From contig CM038471.1 in assembly GCA_021464415.1 (NCBI GenBank), positions 75,560,414 to 75,624,413 on the forward strand: a DNA stretch of 64,000 nucleotides, written 5' to 3'. A program made the translations under genes and the position numbers. The notes under the pieces are model-generated. The model ran no database searches, was not told where the DNA came from, and saw only the letters and a program-made list of their open reading frames with translations. Shown here in pieces: positions 1 through 10,600 of this stretch (the first letter of the stretch is position 1; every line of letters begins with the position of its first letter). This DNA comes from Lonicera japonica. Lineage: Eukaryota > Streptophyta > Magnoliopsida > Dipsacales > Caprifoliaceae.

Positions 1-171
1 TTTTCGGATGCACGTTTATTGCTATGCATTTTTCACATATCGAAGAAAGTCGAACAACATTGTAAACCAATTTGCAATACAAAAGAAGAGTGGATGAATT
101 TTATCCAAGGGTGGCACGCTGTAATGGTCCCTAGAAATGTTGCAATTCTTAACTTTCATGATATCTTATGA
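1..171 (+). pseudogene. MULE transposase fragment (partial)
   Basis: Reading from base 1 gives an open frame of 56 codons ending at TGA (169-171). It includes LLLCIFHISKKVEQHCK followed by EEWMNFIQGWHAV. This resembles the plant Mutator-like (MuDR/FAR1-type) transposase region, where a C-x-(F/W)H-I-x-K-(N/K)-V motif is followed by a conserved EEW...W segment. The frame has no start in the window and stops soon after the W, so this is either the end of an exon or, more likely, a decayed transposase. Neighbouring sequence has other DNA-transposon traits. Family assignment rests on motif recognition only. Confidence 0.5.
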
Positions 172-499
172 AGTGTTGGGCAAGTAGGTGAAGTTATTTT
201 TTGACACTGTATAGTATATGAGACCAGCGTATTCATTAGTGAAGTAAATCATGATGTTTTTTTTTTGTGTATGTAAACATATTTTTCATGCCATATGATT
301 TTTTTTAATACTGTATAGTTAACCATGACTTTTAATGGAAATGAAGATCATAATTAACCAATTTATCTTGATGTCTCGTATGTAAGTTAATACTGTATAC
401 ATATGAGTTATTTTATGGGTTCATTGTTAGAAATTATGTATGAAATTAAAGCACATATATTCCCTTGAAAACATACCCAATGCTATAAATTTAGAATGA

Positions 500-770
500 T
501 CGACAATTTACAGCCGAATATAAAAAACACATTTAGCATATAATTGCCAAAACTATCTTATGTTTTCGGTGATGAATTGCCGACTAATTATATATAATTC
601 GATTAGTTTTATCTTGCCGAACAGAGTACTTTGGCAAAAAAAAATGGTCGACCGTACATTGCCAAATTCTAGGAATCGGCAACCAAGTGCCAATATCAAT
701 ATGTTTTTTCGGTAACACTATGCCGATATTGAGGGAAAAATTTGGCAAGAGTTAACCGCATTTTCAAAAT
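500..770. repeat. Subterminal-like TTGCCGA/TCGGCAA motif cluster
   Basis: Short motifs TTGCCGA, TTGCCAAA and their complements TCGGCAA and TTTGGCAA recur about nine times in both orientations within 270 bp. Dense short direct and inverted motifs of this kind are typical of the subterminal regions of plant CACTA (En/Spm) elements, which bind transposase. No CACTA terminal inverted repeat is visible here, so the assignment is an inference. Confidence 0.4.
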
Positions 771-894
771 TTTCAAAAATCTTGTCCCAAATCACAAAGT
801 TACAAAACAAATCAACATTCCAAACAAAACCAATAGACTAAGTCAAGTTAATATATTATCATAAAATTAGTGTAGAATCTCGTCCATTAACAAA

Positions 895-1150
895 AAAAAC
901 TAATAATATACCATAATCTAAGCACTTGTACCTAGTATAAAAAAATGATTCTATCAAGTACAAAAACTAATTACACCATAATTTAAGCGCTGGAGAAACA
1001 AAAAAAATATTCCTATTGTTTTTACCATAATTTAAGCACTTGTACCTACTACAAAAAAAATGATTCTACCAAGTTAAAGAACCAATTACACCATAATCTC
1101 AGCGCTAAGTTCTACCAAAAAAACATATTCATTGTTTTTACCAACTTAAA
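895..1150. repeat. Two-copy tandem repeat, about 118 bp
   Basis: The order ACCATAATYTAAGCACTTGTACCTA, A-run, ATGATTCTAYCAAGT, AAARAACYAATTACACCATAAT, GCGCT appears at about 905-1020 and again at about 1025-1110, with a third partial copy to 1160. Copies are imperfect. The array lies between the TTGCCGA-motif cluster and the broken GRF zinc-finger ORF and is probably internal to a decayed DNA transposon. Confidence 0.55.
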
Positions 1151-1204
1151 GAACCAATTACTAACGACATCGCTTTTTGCTTTGTGTTGAGACCAACTAA
1201 TTAT

Positions 1205-1642
1205 TTATATTACATACCAAAGACACAACAAGTGCCAACAGAAGCAACATCGCCCATTTCTTTGCACACTTGAGTGATTTATTGCATTAATCATATTTTC
1301 TCTGTACTTCTTCTTTTTTTTCCTCTCATTTTCCACACTCTTCATCAAATGTGTGTTTAATACCTTGACCCCTTCAACAACTGCCCTGAAATCCTCTTTT
1401 TGCACAGCTAGGTTGTTCATTTAATGGTAAACCTCTTTCATCTCTTCTGGAACACTTTTCTCCTTGTCCACCCAATCAAAAAAGTTACAACCTTGATTAC
1501 CATATTTTTTGCACCCAAAGAATCTTCTCCCAGGATTCTTTGATGTCCACGAAACTCTAATTTGAGCTACCTCTCTACAATAACAAATGACAAATAAACA
1601 AGATGAATTGGAGTTGGCAGACATTTCTGTGCAAATGAACAA
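1205..1642 (-). pseudogene. GRF-type zinc-finger protein, interrupted by an in-frame stop
   Basis: One frame runs from ATG at 1642 to a stop at 1205 but is cut by a single TAA at 1421-1423. The first half has C-Y-C...VSWTSKNPGRRFFGC...GCNFFDWVD, the hallmark of plant GRF zinc fingers (Zn ligands in CxC, then GC and C before FFxWxD). The second half is a charged coiled-coil-like stretch ending in a hydrophobic Cys/Trp-rich tail, the usual C-terminus of small plant GRF proteins. About 145 residues in total. Because both halves together give the normal family layout, the stop looks like a nonsense mutation. Small GRF proteins often travel with plant transposons, and a MULE fragment lies nearby. 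An undetected intron over the stop is possible but no clear splice sites flank it. Confidence 0.6.
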
Positions 1643-1648
1643 GATGAT

Positions 1649-1688
1649 AGAGTCACATTTATTCTATGAGAGTCACATTTATTCTATG
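1649..1688. repeat. Perfect 20-bp tandem duplication
   Basis: AGAGTCACATTTATTCTATG occurs twice back to back, just upstream of the broken GRF ORF on its own strand. Confidence 0.85.
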
Positions 1689-1939
1689 TAAATCAATATC
1701 GCAAATGTAATGCTTAAGAATAGTACATTTTCGATTTCAAAAATGGTTTAAAAGCTTCGAATCTGTTAATTAAAACTCACAACCTTCAATGATTTATGAA
1801 ATGATTTACGAAATTAAAATCTTACCTTTTGCAATCTCAGTGGGGAGCTTCGAATTGGTTGACATCCAGCTTCGATTTTGTGATTATCTGCCTTCAATCT
1901 CAATTCAAAGCTTTAATTCACCTTCAATCTCATACTATA

Positions 1940-1976
<37 letters not shown>

Positions 1977-2639
1977 GTTTACAGGTTCCTTCATCCTAAC
2001 AAGACTGCTTGAGATCGATCTGAGTATATATTTTAACTAGAAAAGCCACAAAGTTACCATAAACGTGAAATATAATTAATATGGAGCTTTAGAATCTCAG
2101 TACAAGTATAAGATTAATGGGGGATGAAAGAAAGAATACTCGGAGGAACGACCGATGGTGGAGTGACGTATTTTTAGGGCTTATGGATGAAAAAAGTAGC
2201 GATTTAGTGTGAATGGGAAAAAGAGAGCGTGAAAGTGAAAGAGAGAAATAAGGGAACCTTTAAAAAATCACTTAATTTAATTATTTAAAGTGGTGTTTTA
2301 AGAAATTTTGTGTACTTTTTATAGTAAAATTTAGTATGTACTTTGTGGTGTATGTAGTGGTGTTTTAAGAACTTTTTCTTACTTTTGTGTTATTTTTCAG
2401 TTTGCGGTAGTTTTCAAAAAATTTAGTGGTGTAAGTAGAATTTCCCCTATCATATAAACTGGAAATTGTGTCATCCTTCACTTAAAATTTTGCATCTGTC
2501 CCCGACTTCGTCGAATTTCTAAGGTGCATGTTAATAAAAGATAAAATAATACCCTCAATTCAAAAAAGAAATGACAAGAATAAATTATTTATGTTTCTTG
2601 TCCCACTTTTTCTTTAAACAATAATGTGTTTGACACGTG
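1689..2639. other. Noncoding AT-rich spacer with microsatellite and repeated GTGGTGTTTTAAGAA
   Basis: No credible gene. A (CA)n(TA)n microsatellite lies at about 1941-1975. The motif GTGGTGTTTTAAGAA recurs at about 2290 and 2350 within a GT-rich stretch, which looks like transposon debris. The short ORF over the microsatellite is not a gene. Confidence 0.5.
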
Positions 2640-2929
2640 TAAAATATGAGGGAGCATAAAATTTGGATAAGGTAAACTGGGCCGCTTCAACTTGCTCAGA
2701 GGCCCATACCCTGGGCCAAATTGACGGGCCACTCCCAAACGAAGAAGAGCAGCCATGAGACATGCCCAAGCAAGGGCGTCTAGAAGTGCCGAGACGGACA
2801 GTGGAGGCCGAGACCCCTAAGAAGGGTGCACGTGCCATGATACGCGTGGAACACTTGAGAAATACATGGAGAGGATTATGCCAAATCGTATGAGTCTGTA
2901 CAAAATCGTATGGCTCTCCACTGCTTCAC

Positions 2930-3330
2930 TACTAATGTACGAATCCAGAAGTTGTTAGTAGTAGATAAGGAATGAAGGCTGGAGTATTATCTAAGTCTTA
3001 CCTTCTTTAGTCATTTTACTATTAACCTTAATGAGCAAGTGTATCCCTAATTCTATATGTATAAATAGAAGAGGGGAGGTCGAACAAAGTGTTGGTGGCT
3101 AAGTATTTGGGCGAATAGTTGCTAATTTATTTAATCTGTTTTAGAGATAGAAAATTTGTAACACTATTGATATTGCCTTAATTTATTTAATCTGTTTTAG
3201 AGATAGAAAGTTTGTAACACTATTGATATTGCCTTAAGAGCTCAACACATAAACGGACACATAAACGGAGGACGTATTACTGGATCAGCATAAACGCTGT
3301 CGGGAAACTTACCGTACCCAAAAAATTCTC
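2930..3330 (+). mobile_element. LTR-like retrotransposon remnant, copy A
   Basis: The stretch CCTAATTCTATATGTATAAATAG (TATA box at about 3058), a TTGTAAC...ATTGCCTT block and GGAGGACGTATT at 3267-3278 followed by CATAAACGCT are matched in the same order and orientation at 8500-8715. TATAAATAG followed about 200 bp later by a T-rich end and a conserved GGAGGACGTATT block looks like a U3-R-U5 segment of an LTR. No matching second LTR, primer site or target duplication was found, so this is a solo-LTR or truncated relic lying about 0.9 kb beyond the bZIP stop codon. Confidence 0.5.
3125..3236. repeat. 56-bp tandem duplication inside the LTR-like remnant
   Basis: Positions 3125-3180 and 3181-3236 are the same 56 bp with one difference (AAAATTTG versus AAAGTTTG). 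The duplication lies downstream of the TATA box of LTR-like copy A and is absent from the related copy near 8.6 kb, so it arose after the two insertions diverged. Confidence 0.9.
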
Positions 3331-3339
3331 GTCACACCT

Positions 3340-4219
3340 CACATTCTTTTCCTTTCATTCTAACTCGTTTCTCAAATCATCTTAGTGGGTCGGACTATAA
3401 AAGTTACGCGACCTACAAAATTTTTTTTTTTTAAAGTGACGCGTAAAATATTATTGTGCACAAAATGGGAATAAATTATAGTAAATTTCCTAGGCCGCCA
3501 GGGTAAAGATGCTATTAAGGTGATTTATCTCCTTTTTCAAATAGTAGCACGCTGACATGTGTAAACACTTTTTACAAAAAAACAGAACGTAAAAATGTAA
3601 AGCAATTGTAGATGTCTCATGAACAAAACACAAGGAGCAGGGATTAGAAATGTAAAACAATTATCACTAAGGCCTAATAGATTAATTGAGTATTGATCAG
3701 ACAAATGATTATTACATTATTAATTATTTTATCACAAATTAAATCCAACTTTACTTCCAAAAAAGACACTAATCTCATTATTCAAATAACAAGTGAAAGA
3801 CTCCATTATTCCGGCCAAATAGTCATCTGCGACACGCCACTGCCTACTTACGATATGCAGCAAACCACTGCCAGCACCTAGACATTGACTATTTGCGCCT
3901 CTGTGGGGACTTTTAGAACACCGCCTAGAAAAAGAAAGAGCAAAACCCAACAGAAGGGAACTGGCCTTGAAAACAATAAAATTTAGAAGATTTGAGTGTT
4001 GTTCTCTATCCAGTATCCAGCAACTACACATAAATTTTATCAAATCTAACAAATTAGGGTCTTATCCACAATAATACATTTCAACATCAACAATAGGACA
4101 AGTCCCTCCAATATGAAATGGCAACACACAATGTTGAATTTTTCAATCATTCCTTCAACACTTTACACAAAAAATCTCCATTTGCACTTTTCTCTATCTC
4201 CTCCTAATAATATCCATCA
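3340..4219. other. 3' flank and probable 3'UTR of the bZIP gene
   Basis: No independent gene is seen. The part adjoining 4220 should hold the 3'UTR of the minus-strand bZIP gene; AATAAA-like signals on that strand are plentiful but none can be chosen. Short ORFs here are shadows. Confidence 0.4.
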
Positions 4220-4636
4220 TCACTGCTGCTGCTGGTCCCCACTGCACTGGGTCCCACACGAGCCAACCCCCCCTCGGATCCGCTTCTGCAAATGCTCCAA
4301 GCTAGCCACCCGCTGCATCGAGGCTGTTCGTCCCATCTTGTTGTTCCCCACAACTTCTGCTGATCCCGGAGTGTTTTCCACCACTGGCATGTCCACCATA
4401 CCGTTCTGGACTCTCGGGTTGTGATTATTGGGCATCTGGTTATTGCTTGAAGCAGTAGTCGGCTGATGATAGAAGTGCTGTTTCGGGTCATCTTGGACTG
4501 GAACGGCTGCGTCAGTCGATATGTCGGAAGGGCTGCAATCGAATGCCGGCATCCCCACCGTGGACATATCAGACATCGCTTGGAATAACGGGTTTAATCC
4601 TGTTACTCTTTTAACCGTCTCTTCGGCCATTTTTAC
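4220..4636 (-). CDS. bZIP63: bZIP63 coding exon 6 (C-terminal)
   Basis: Acceptor TTTACAG|GTAAAAATG; stop TGA at 4222-4220. It encodes [16 protein letters not shown], a low-complexity Asn/Gln/Pro region, and the conserved [18 protein letters not shown] block with two SnRK1-type serines, then a 16-residue Cys/Gln tail ending in four CAG-coded glutamines. Confidence 0.92.
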   Translation of the reverse strand, partial: VKMAEETVKRVTGLNPLFQAMSDMSTVGMPAFDCSPSDISTDAAVPVQDDPKQHFYHQPTTASSNNQMPNNHNPRVQNGMVDMPVVENTPGSAEVVGNNKMGRTASMQRVASLEHLQKRIRGGVGSCGTQCSGDQQQQ

Positions 4637-7600
4637 CTGTAAATATATATTTAATCATTAATGTGACACAAATTGCCCTTCGCCTTATTCCAAATTATGT
4701 ATAACTAGAATATGTGGCACACTCAACACACGTGCAAATAATATACCAGCTATTTTTTTACGCTTAAATGTATTTTCAAAAGTTGAGGCAATGTGATAAT
4801 GTTTGATCCAGGGGAAGTTGCACGTTGAAATCCAAATCATTACTGCTAAGTGCTTCTATTTCTTAATATACAGTAATAAATGATTACCATTCTGGGACAT
4901 TAAAAATTATGAGACGCGTCATTAAGATCATGGACTGAATCTCACAGTATTTAAACAAGTTTTGATTTTGGTATTTGATATTAAATTTAACTGTTTACAT
5001 TTTTTAGAATCAATCATTAGTAATTTCATGCATCAATGAAAAAGCCATTTGGTTATTCAAATTCTTAACAAGAATTAAGAGGCATTGTATAGGAATTCAC
5101 CAAGTTAAGATTCCCAAAAATTACAAATACACAAACCAAATGAGAGGTGAAGTCAACCATTCCTAGAACTTCCCGTTTTCAGATTGACCCTCAGTTTTCA
5201 TTTAGTTCAGAGTGAATACCTTTGACCGAGGTTAGAAGTGGTGAACAGTATTTCCACCTACTTTGGATAAGTTTTCTATTCATATAAACTTAAGAATAAG
5301 TATGCACACTAGCTAAAGTTCAATGTTAAACAGGTATGTTTCACCATTTCACTTTCCTCTTAGGTAGTAGAACCATTTCACCCCGAAAAAAAATGGCCGT
5401 GTAGGCCTGGGGACAGTAATTATCGGTTTCGTATTTGTTTTGAACCATAATCTTTGGATTCTGTCTTCTTCTACTTCGTAACTCTAAGCTTAGTTTCTCT
5501 TCTGGGTCAGAGAAAATGGGTAAACCTTAATTTTCCGGGTTTCCGCACTCAACTTCGAATCAGAAAAACCTTTGCTCAGATGGGTAGCGCACTCAACAAA
5601 AAAAAAAAACCTCAATGAACCACTTACCTTTGCCCTCAAGGTTTCAACATCAGCTTTCAGAACTCTGTTGTCAACAGCTGCTTCACTGTACTTCTGGGTT
5701 ACATCGGTGAGTCGTTTCAATAGAGTAGAGTTCTCAACTCTTAATTGGGATACCTATAAAAGAACCAAAAACAGAGTATTCAGTCCAATAATAATCCGTA
5801 AATGGAGGCAAGAGGTCACGTAGAATGAACAAACCTGTGTCTCAAGCTCAGTTAAATGGGCCTGTTTTCTTCTTCGTGAGCGTCTAGCAGATTCTCTGTT
5901 CGAAAGCATTCTGATAACACTAAAAAAATTAATGAAGGGGAATTGGATTCAAGAAAAATGGCCTGTGAGTGGGATAAATAATAAAAAACATAAACAGGTG
6001 TAAACATCTCATGGTAAACTTTACAAGCAATCATGCATAATAAGCGCCATGTGTGTATTAGAAATATAGATGTTAGAAGAATCTTTCGTTTTAACTATAA
6101 ACAAGAAAAAGTATATTTCAAATTTGAGTTCCCTGCTCTACATAATATGGCATACAGGCTTTTGAAAAGTCTCAAACAATTGGGCAGGCACCAATAATCC
6201 CAAGTGTTCTAGTAATTTGGTAGGCACCAATAATCCCAAGTGTTGTAAACACAAATAATTTGGTAGGCATCAATGGTCCCAAGTGTAGTAAACATAAATT
6301 ATTTGGTAGGTACCAACAATCCCAAGTGCTGTAAGCATAAAAAATTTGGTAGGCGCCAATAATCCACCTTGAACACAGGTGGTGCTGTAGCTGGGAAGCA
6401 TGGGCACTTTCTCTGGTCAGATTGTTGGTGTTAGATACGCATCGGACTGTGATAAAATAGTACCACGTGCATGAGATGTGAAAACTACAGAATTTTAGAA
6501 CTACAAGGGTGAAATGGGGTGGTTTCTTTTCTTTTTATAGAAGAAGTAAAGAACATATAAAAACAGACTTGTACATCATCTACTATATTATGTCCGTCCC
6601 CTTTATTCGTCTTGTTTTATTTTCTTTTTAACACTAATATTAGATTTTAAATTCTGACAACACCGAAAATCTTTGACAGTGTGCTTAGTTAGCACTGTAA
6701 ATGAACTACAAGTTGTCTGTGTTTTGTTAATTTATTGTTACATAAATTTGTTTGTTAAAATTGTGAACTTGTAGTTGATAATTTGTTGTTAAAACTTTTT
6801 TTTCTAAACTTGTGGAATTTCATTTCCTAGTTTCATTGGATTAAATTTTTGACATATTTGTAGTTTTTATTGTTACATGCATATGAAATATACAAAAGCT
6901 TCAACATATCCAGTGTTTTAAATAGTGTGTTGTAGCGCACTACAGCACAAATTTCACCCAAAACGCTACGTAGCGTGGAGTAGATAGTGTGGAGAACGAA
7001 CAGAGTGCAGATTTGCTGTTGTGGCACGCTTTTGCTGAGCTGGCACACTACAGCGTATGCTATTAACGCAATTTTCAAAAAACCTTTGCTATTCAGGAAA
7101 GTGAAAAATTAGGTCTAATAAGCTGCAAGAGTTAGCAACCCTCACTAGCTCGAAGTCGTCTCCTCCCATCTGCCATCTCTCCTCTGTTTTCTCCTGCAGT
7201 TGACATTTTCTCCTCCAGTTGACTGGTTTCTCCTCTGTCCGACGTTTTCTCCTCCAGTCAAAGGCTTCACCTGCAGTCTTCTCCTTATTCCGTCTCATAT
7301 AAGGTATTCCTTGAACCCTAGGCTCGTTTTACTTGAATCCAAGGCTCGTTTGAAAAGGTTTAACTTTAGAACTTGATGTGTGTTGAAGTTATGTTACTTG
7401 GATTTTTGTGTTAATGTTATTTGAAGTGTTTTAAAGGATTTTTACTAATGTTCTTTAGTATAATATTATTTTTTATTTTTTAAATTATTACGCTATTCAT
7501 GTCCCGAATAGCTTACGCTATTTGCGCTATGCGCTGTCGGAACCAAAACGCTATTGGCAGTGCTATCACTATTTAAAACATTGTATATATCATACGTATT

Positions 7601-10600
7601 TGTTAACCATACCGGGGTCTGAGTTTCATATTCCACAAGCGGGGTTACGTCTAGTTCGTTCATATTGATCCTTACCACTTCAAACTTATAGAAACAAAGA
7701 AATCCTTGCATCCCTTTGATGGTCCTCTTCTATTAAAACTGCTATTCCCCCCCCCCCCCCCCCAAAAAAAAAGATAAAAAAAAATTAAGAGTCCACTACT
7801 TCTAATGTCCCAAATTGTGAGTCCACTTCCCTTTTTGAACATAATCAATGTACCAAATCTCTCAATACTTCAATTTCTAACCATTGATTATGTTGAAATT
7901 GGTGGATTCTTGAAATGTACGGAAGTCAAACATGGGCTCTTAATTTTGGGACGGAGGGATTACTTTTTATGGCCTTCAATTCCATTTCCTAGAAACTAGA
8001 AATCCTAGAATCTTTTCCGATGACCCTCCTTTGCAATTTTATAAATCCAGCTACAAGAAAATGAAAGTTCTCTTCACATTATGAGAAATTGGAAAAAGAG
8101 ATAAGTGATTAGGTGAGATGGTCGAATTTTGCCATTGAATCTAGTTCTTTGGGGGAAGGGTACACAAATTTTTCCATGAAAAAGGAGAAAAAAAAATGGA
8201 TAAAGAGGGAACCCAAAAATAACAATCATGATTTCGGCTAACTTAACTCTGTGGGCCCGAAGGCCTAGACGAGTCCAACTGTATGACAAACCTAAAACCC
8301 ACCTCAAGAGAATGAAATTGGACTTATGGCCGAATATATCGCAAATGCGAAGTAAGCCTTTTGTAGCCGAGATGGTTATGCTGACGTCATTAAACGCCGA
8401 GATGGTCGTCTCCACAAATGAGAATAAGACAGCTGTTAAGTGTTGGAGTGGAAGCAAAGTTTTGCCCTCCATAGTCTTTTTACTGTTTACCCTAATGAAG
8501 CATTGAAACCCTAATTCTATACCTATAAATAGAAAAGGGAAAGCTCATTACAAGGGTCCAGAATTTTAGGTAATTTGTTGTAGATAGATAGAGAAAATTG
8601 GTAGCTTACTTGTAATTCTCTGAGTTTATTGCCTTTGAGCTAATATATCAACACACAAACATAAGGAGGACGTATTGCCAGAATGGCATAAAAGCTACCG
8701 GAGGAACCTACCTTCAAAAAAAAAAAATCCTTGTCTCCATTACCACTTTCAATTATTCATCCAACTGATTTTGCTTAGAACTTACCTTGTGAGGAGACCC
8801 AAAAAATTTTGGAACCCAAAGATAACAGATAACATCTCGCCAAATTATTCATCTCTTTTCCAAATTGTCATAAATTAAGTAGTGGTTTCAATTATTTTTC
8901 AACTTCTTTATCAAACACACCCTAAGATTTCAAAAATAAAAAATAATATCATTCTATTTTATTTTACTTTTGCAAGTTGTCTAAGAACAAAAGATTCATA
9001 TTTCAGCTGGCAATATTGGTAAACATGCCACTGCTTGGCTATGTACTCAACATATGAGTCCATATCCTACAGCAACTATCTATCTTCTCTTTTCTACTAG
9101 ATTAAAGAAGAATTACCTTTTCAAAAACATCCCACAGGAAATTTTTAAAATTTTCCCTATATTTAAGGAAGGAGAGCCTCAGAACTTACCTTGTGAGGAG
9201 ACCCAAACTTTTTCCCTATATGAAGATGACACTTGGAACATATTGTTCCTCAAAAAAAAGAAGGTATCCAATTCGGTAATTGAACAAAATTATGAAGGGC
9301 TTGCTTTATTGATATTAGACTGCCTTGTTCTCATAATCATTAGACTTTGCCTCCTGCATATAGGGGAATATCAAGGTATTACATAAAATGGGAGCCAATG
9401 TCTAATTTCTAAAATGTAGTCTTTTGACTTAACCCTCCATTTTTATGTACTTCTTTGGGATTACCTTGCATGTAGGGGCAAAGTCTTAACGATTATAATA
9501 ACAGGTGAGTAAGTTTACTTTCACATGTAAAATGGGCGCAATGTCAAAAATGTCTGATTATGAGCAAGTAGAGAGTGGAAATCAAGATACCTTCTTACAC
9601 GTTTTACATCGGCAGGGTCCATATTCTGAGTAGTTTCAGTATCCAAGTCTAGTTCATCATCGTCTGACTGGTCCCTTGATGAACCACTTGTTGTCGACTT
9701 AACCTGAACCGGAGATTTCTTTTGCAATGAAGGCAAGGAAGGAATTCCGAGTGGGGCCGCACTACCATCCTTATCACTTTGTCCTTTGGAAGGATCGAAC
9801 CCTGAAGATCCTACAGAGGTTGTCAAACGCAAAGAAGAGGACAGTATCGGTTGTATAACTCAAAATTTTCATGTGTTCATAACAAAATAACTAAGGCTGT
9901 GTTTGGTTTGTTGAGAACTCACTGCGATGGGAATTGTTTTCTATGTAAAATGTTTTTCATGCAAATGGAATCTTTTTTACCTTTTTGGTTGGTATAAAAA
10001 ATGATAAAAATCAACTGCACTACTTTCTAGTATAAGTTGGTTTGCATCAATATCTGGAAAACAATGTAAAAGTAAATTGCAATCTTTTCATTTACAATGT
10101 CAATCAAACATCTTACATTTCTCATACACTGCAAACCAAACCCTCCCCGTATCATTTAAAAGCAATGAAACACAACTTATATCTTATAAGGGATCCAATC
10201 AATTATCAATATGCACCAAAAATTAAACTAACCAAATGAAACCCACATATGGTTAAACCGTTAATAATTAAACATCAAATACTGAAACAGAGTTCTTTTT
10301 GTAGTTAAACAAAGCCTCTAACCAAACAGCATTACATGTTCTAAATTCATTTATGTTATTTAAGATATTGTCTAGGAGCATCAACATCAAGTGTAGACAC
10401 TATATTTAATTGTCTAATTCACAATTCGAAGAACAACCAAACGGGCCCTGAATATTTAATTGTAGACATATGACAGAATGGACACTTAGTGGGCACTTGC
10501 AAACATGTAACTGACACACCTAGGACCTTGAGACGTACTATTTTAGTTTGACTTAATAATAGTTATGTTAACATATGTGTTTTAATTAAAGAAGTTTTGT

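Noticed and set aside
2930..8720. The two LTR-like relics as the paired LTRs of one element
   Set aside because: The sequence between them contains bZIP63 exons 4-6 and no retroelement domains, so they are separate insertions.
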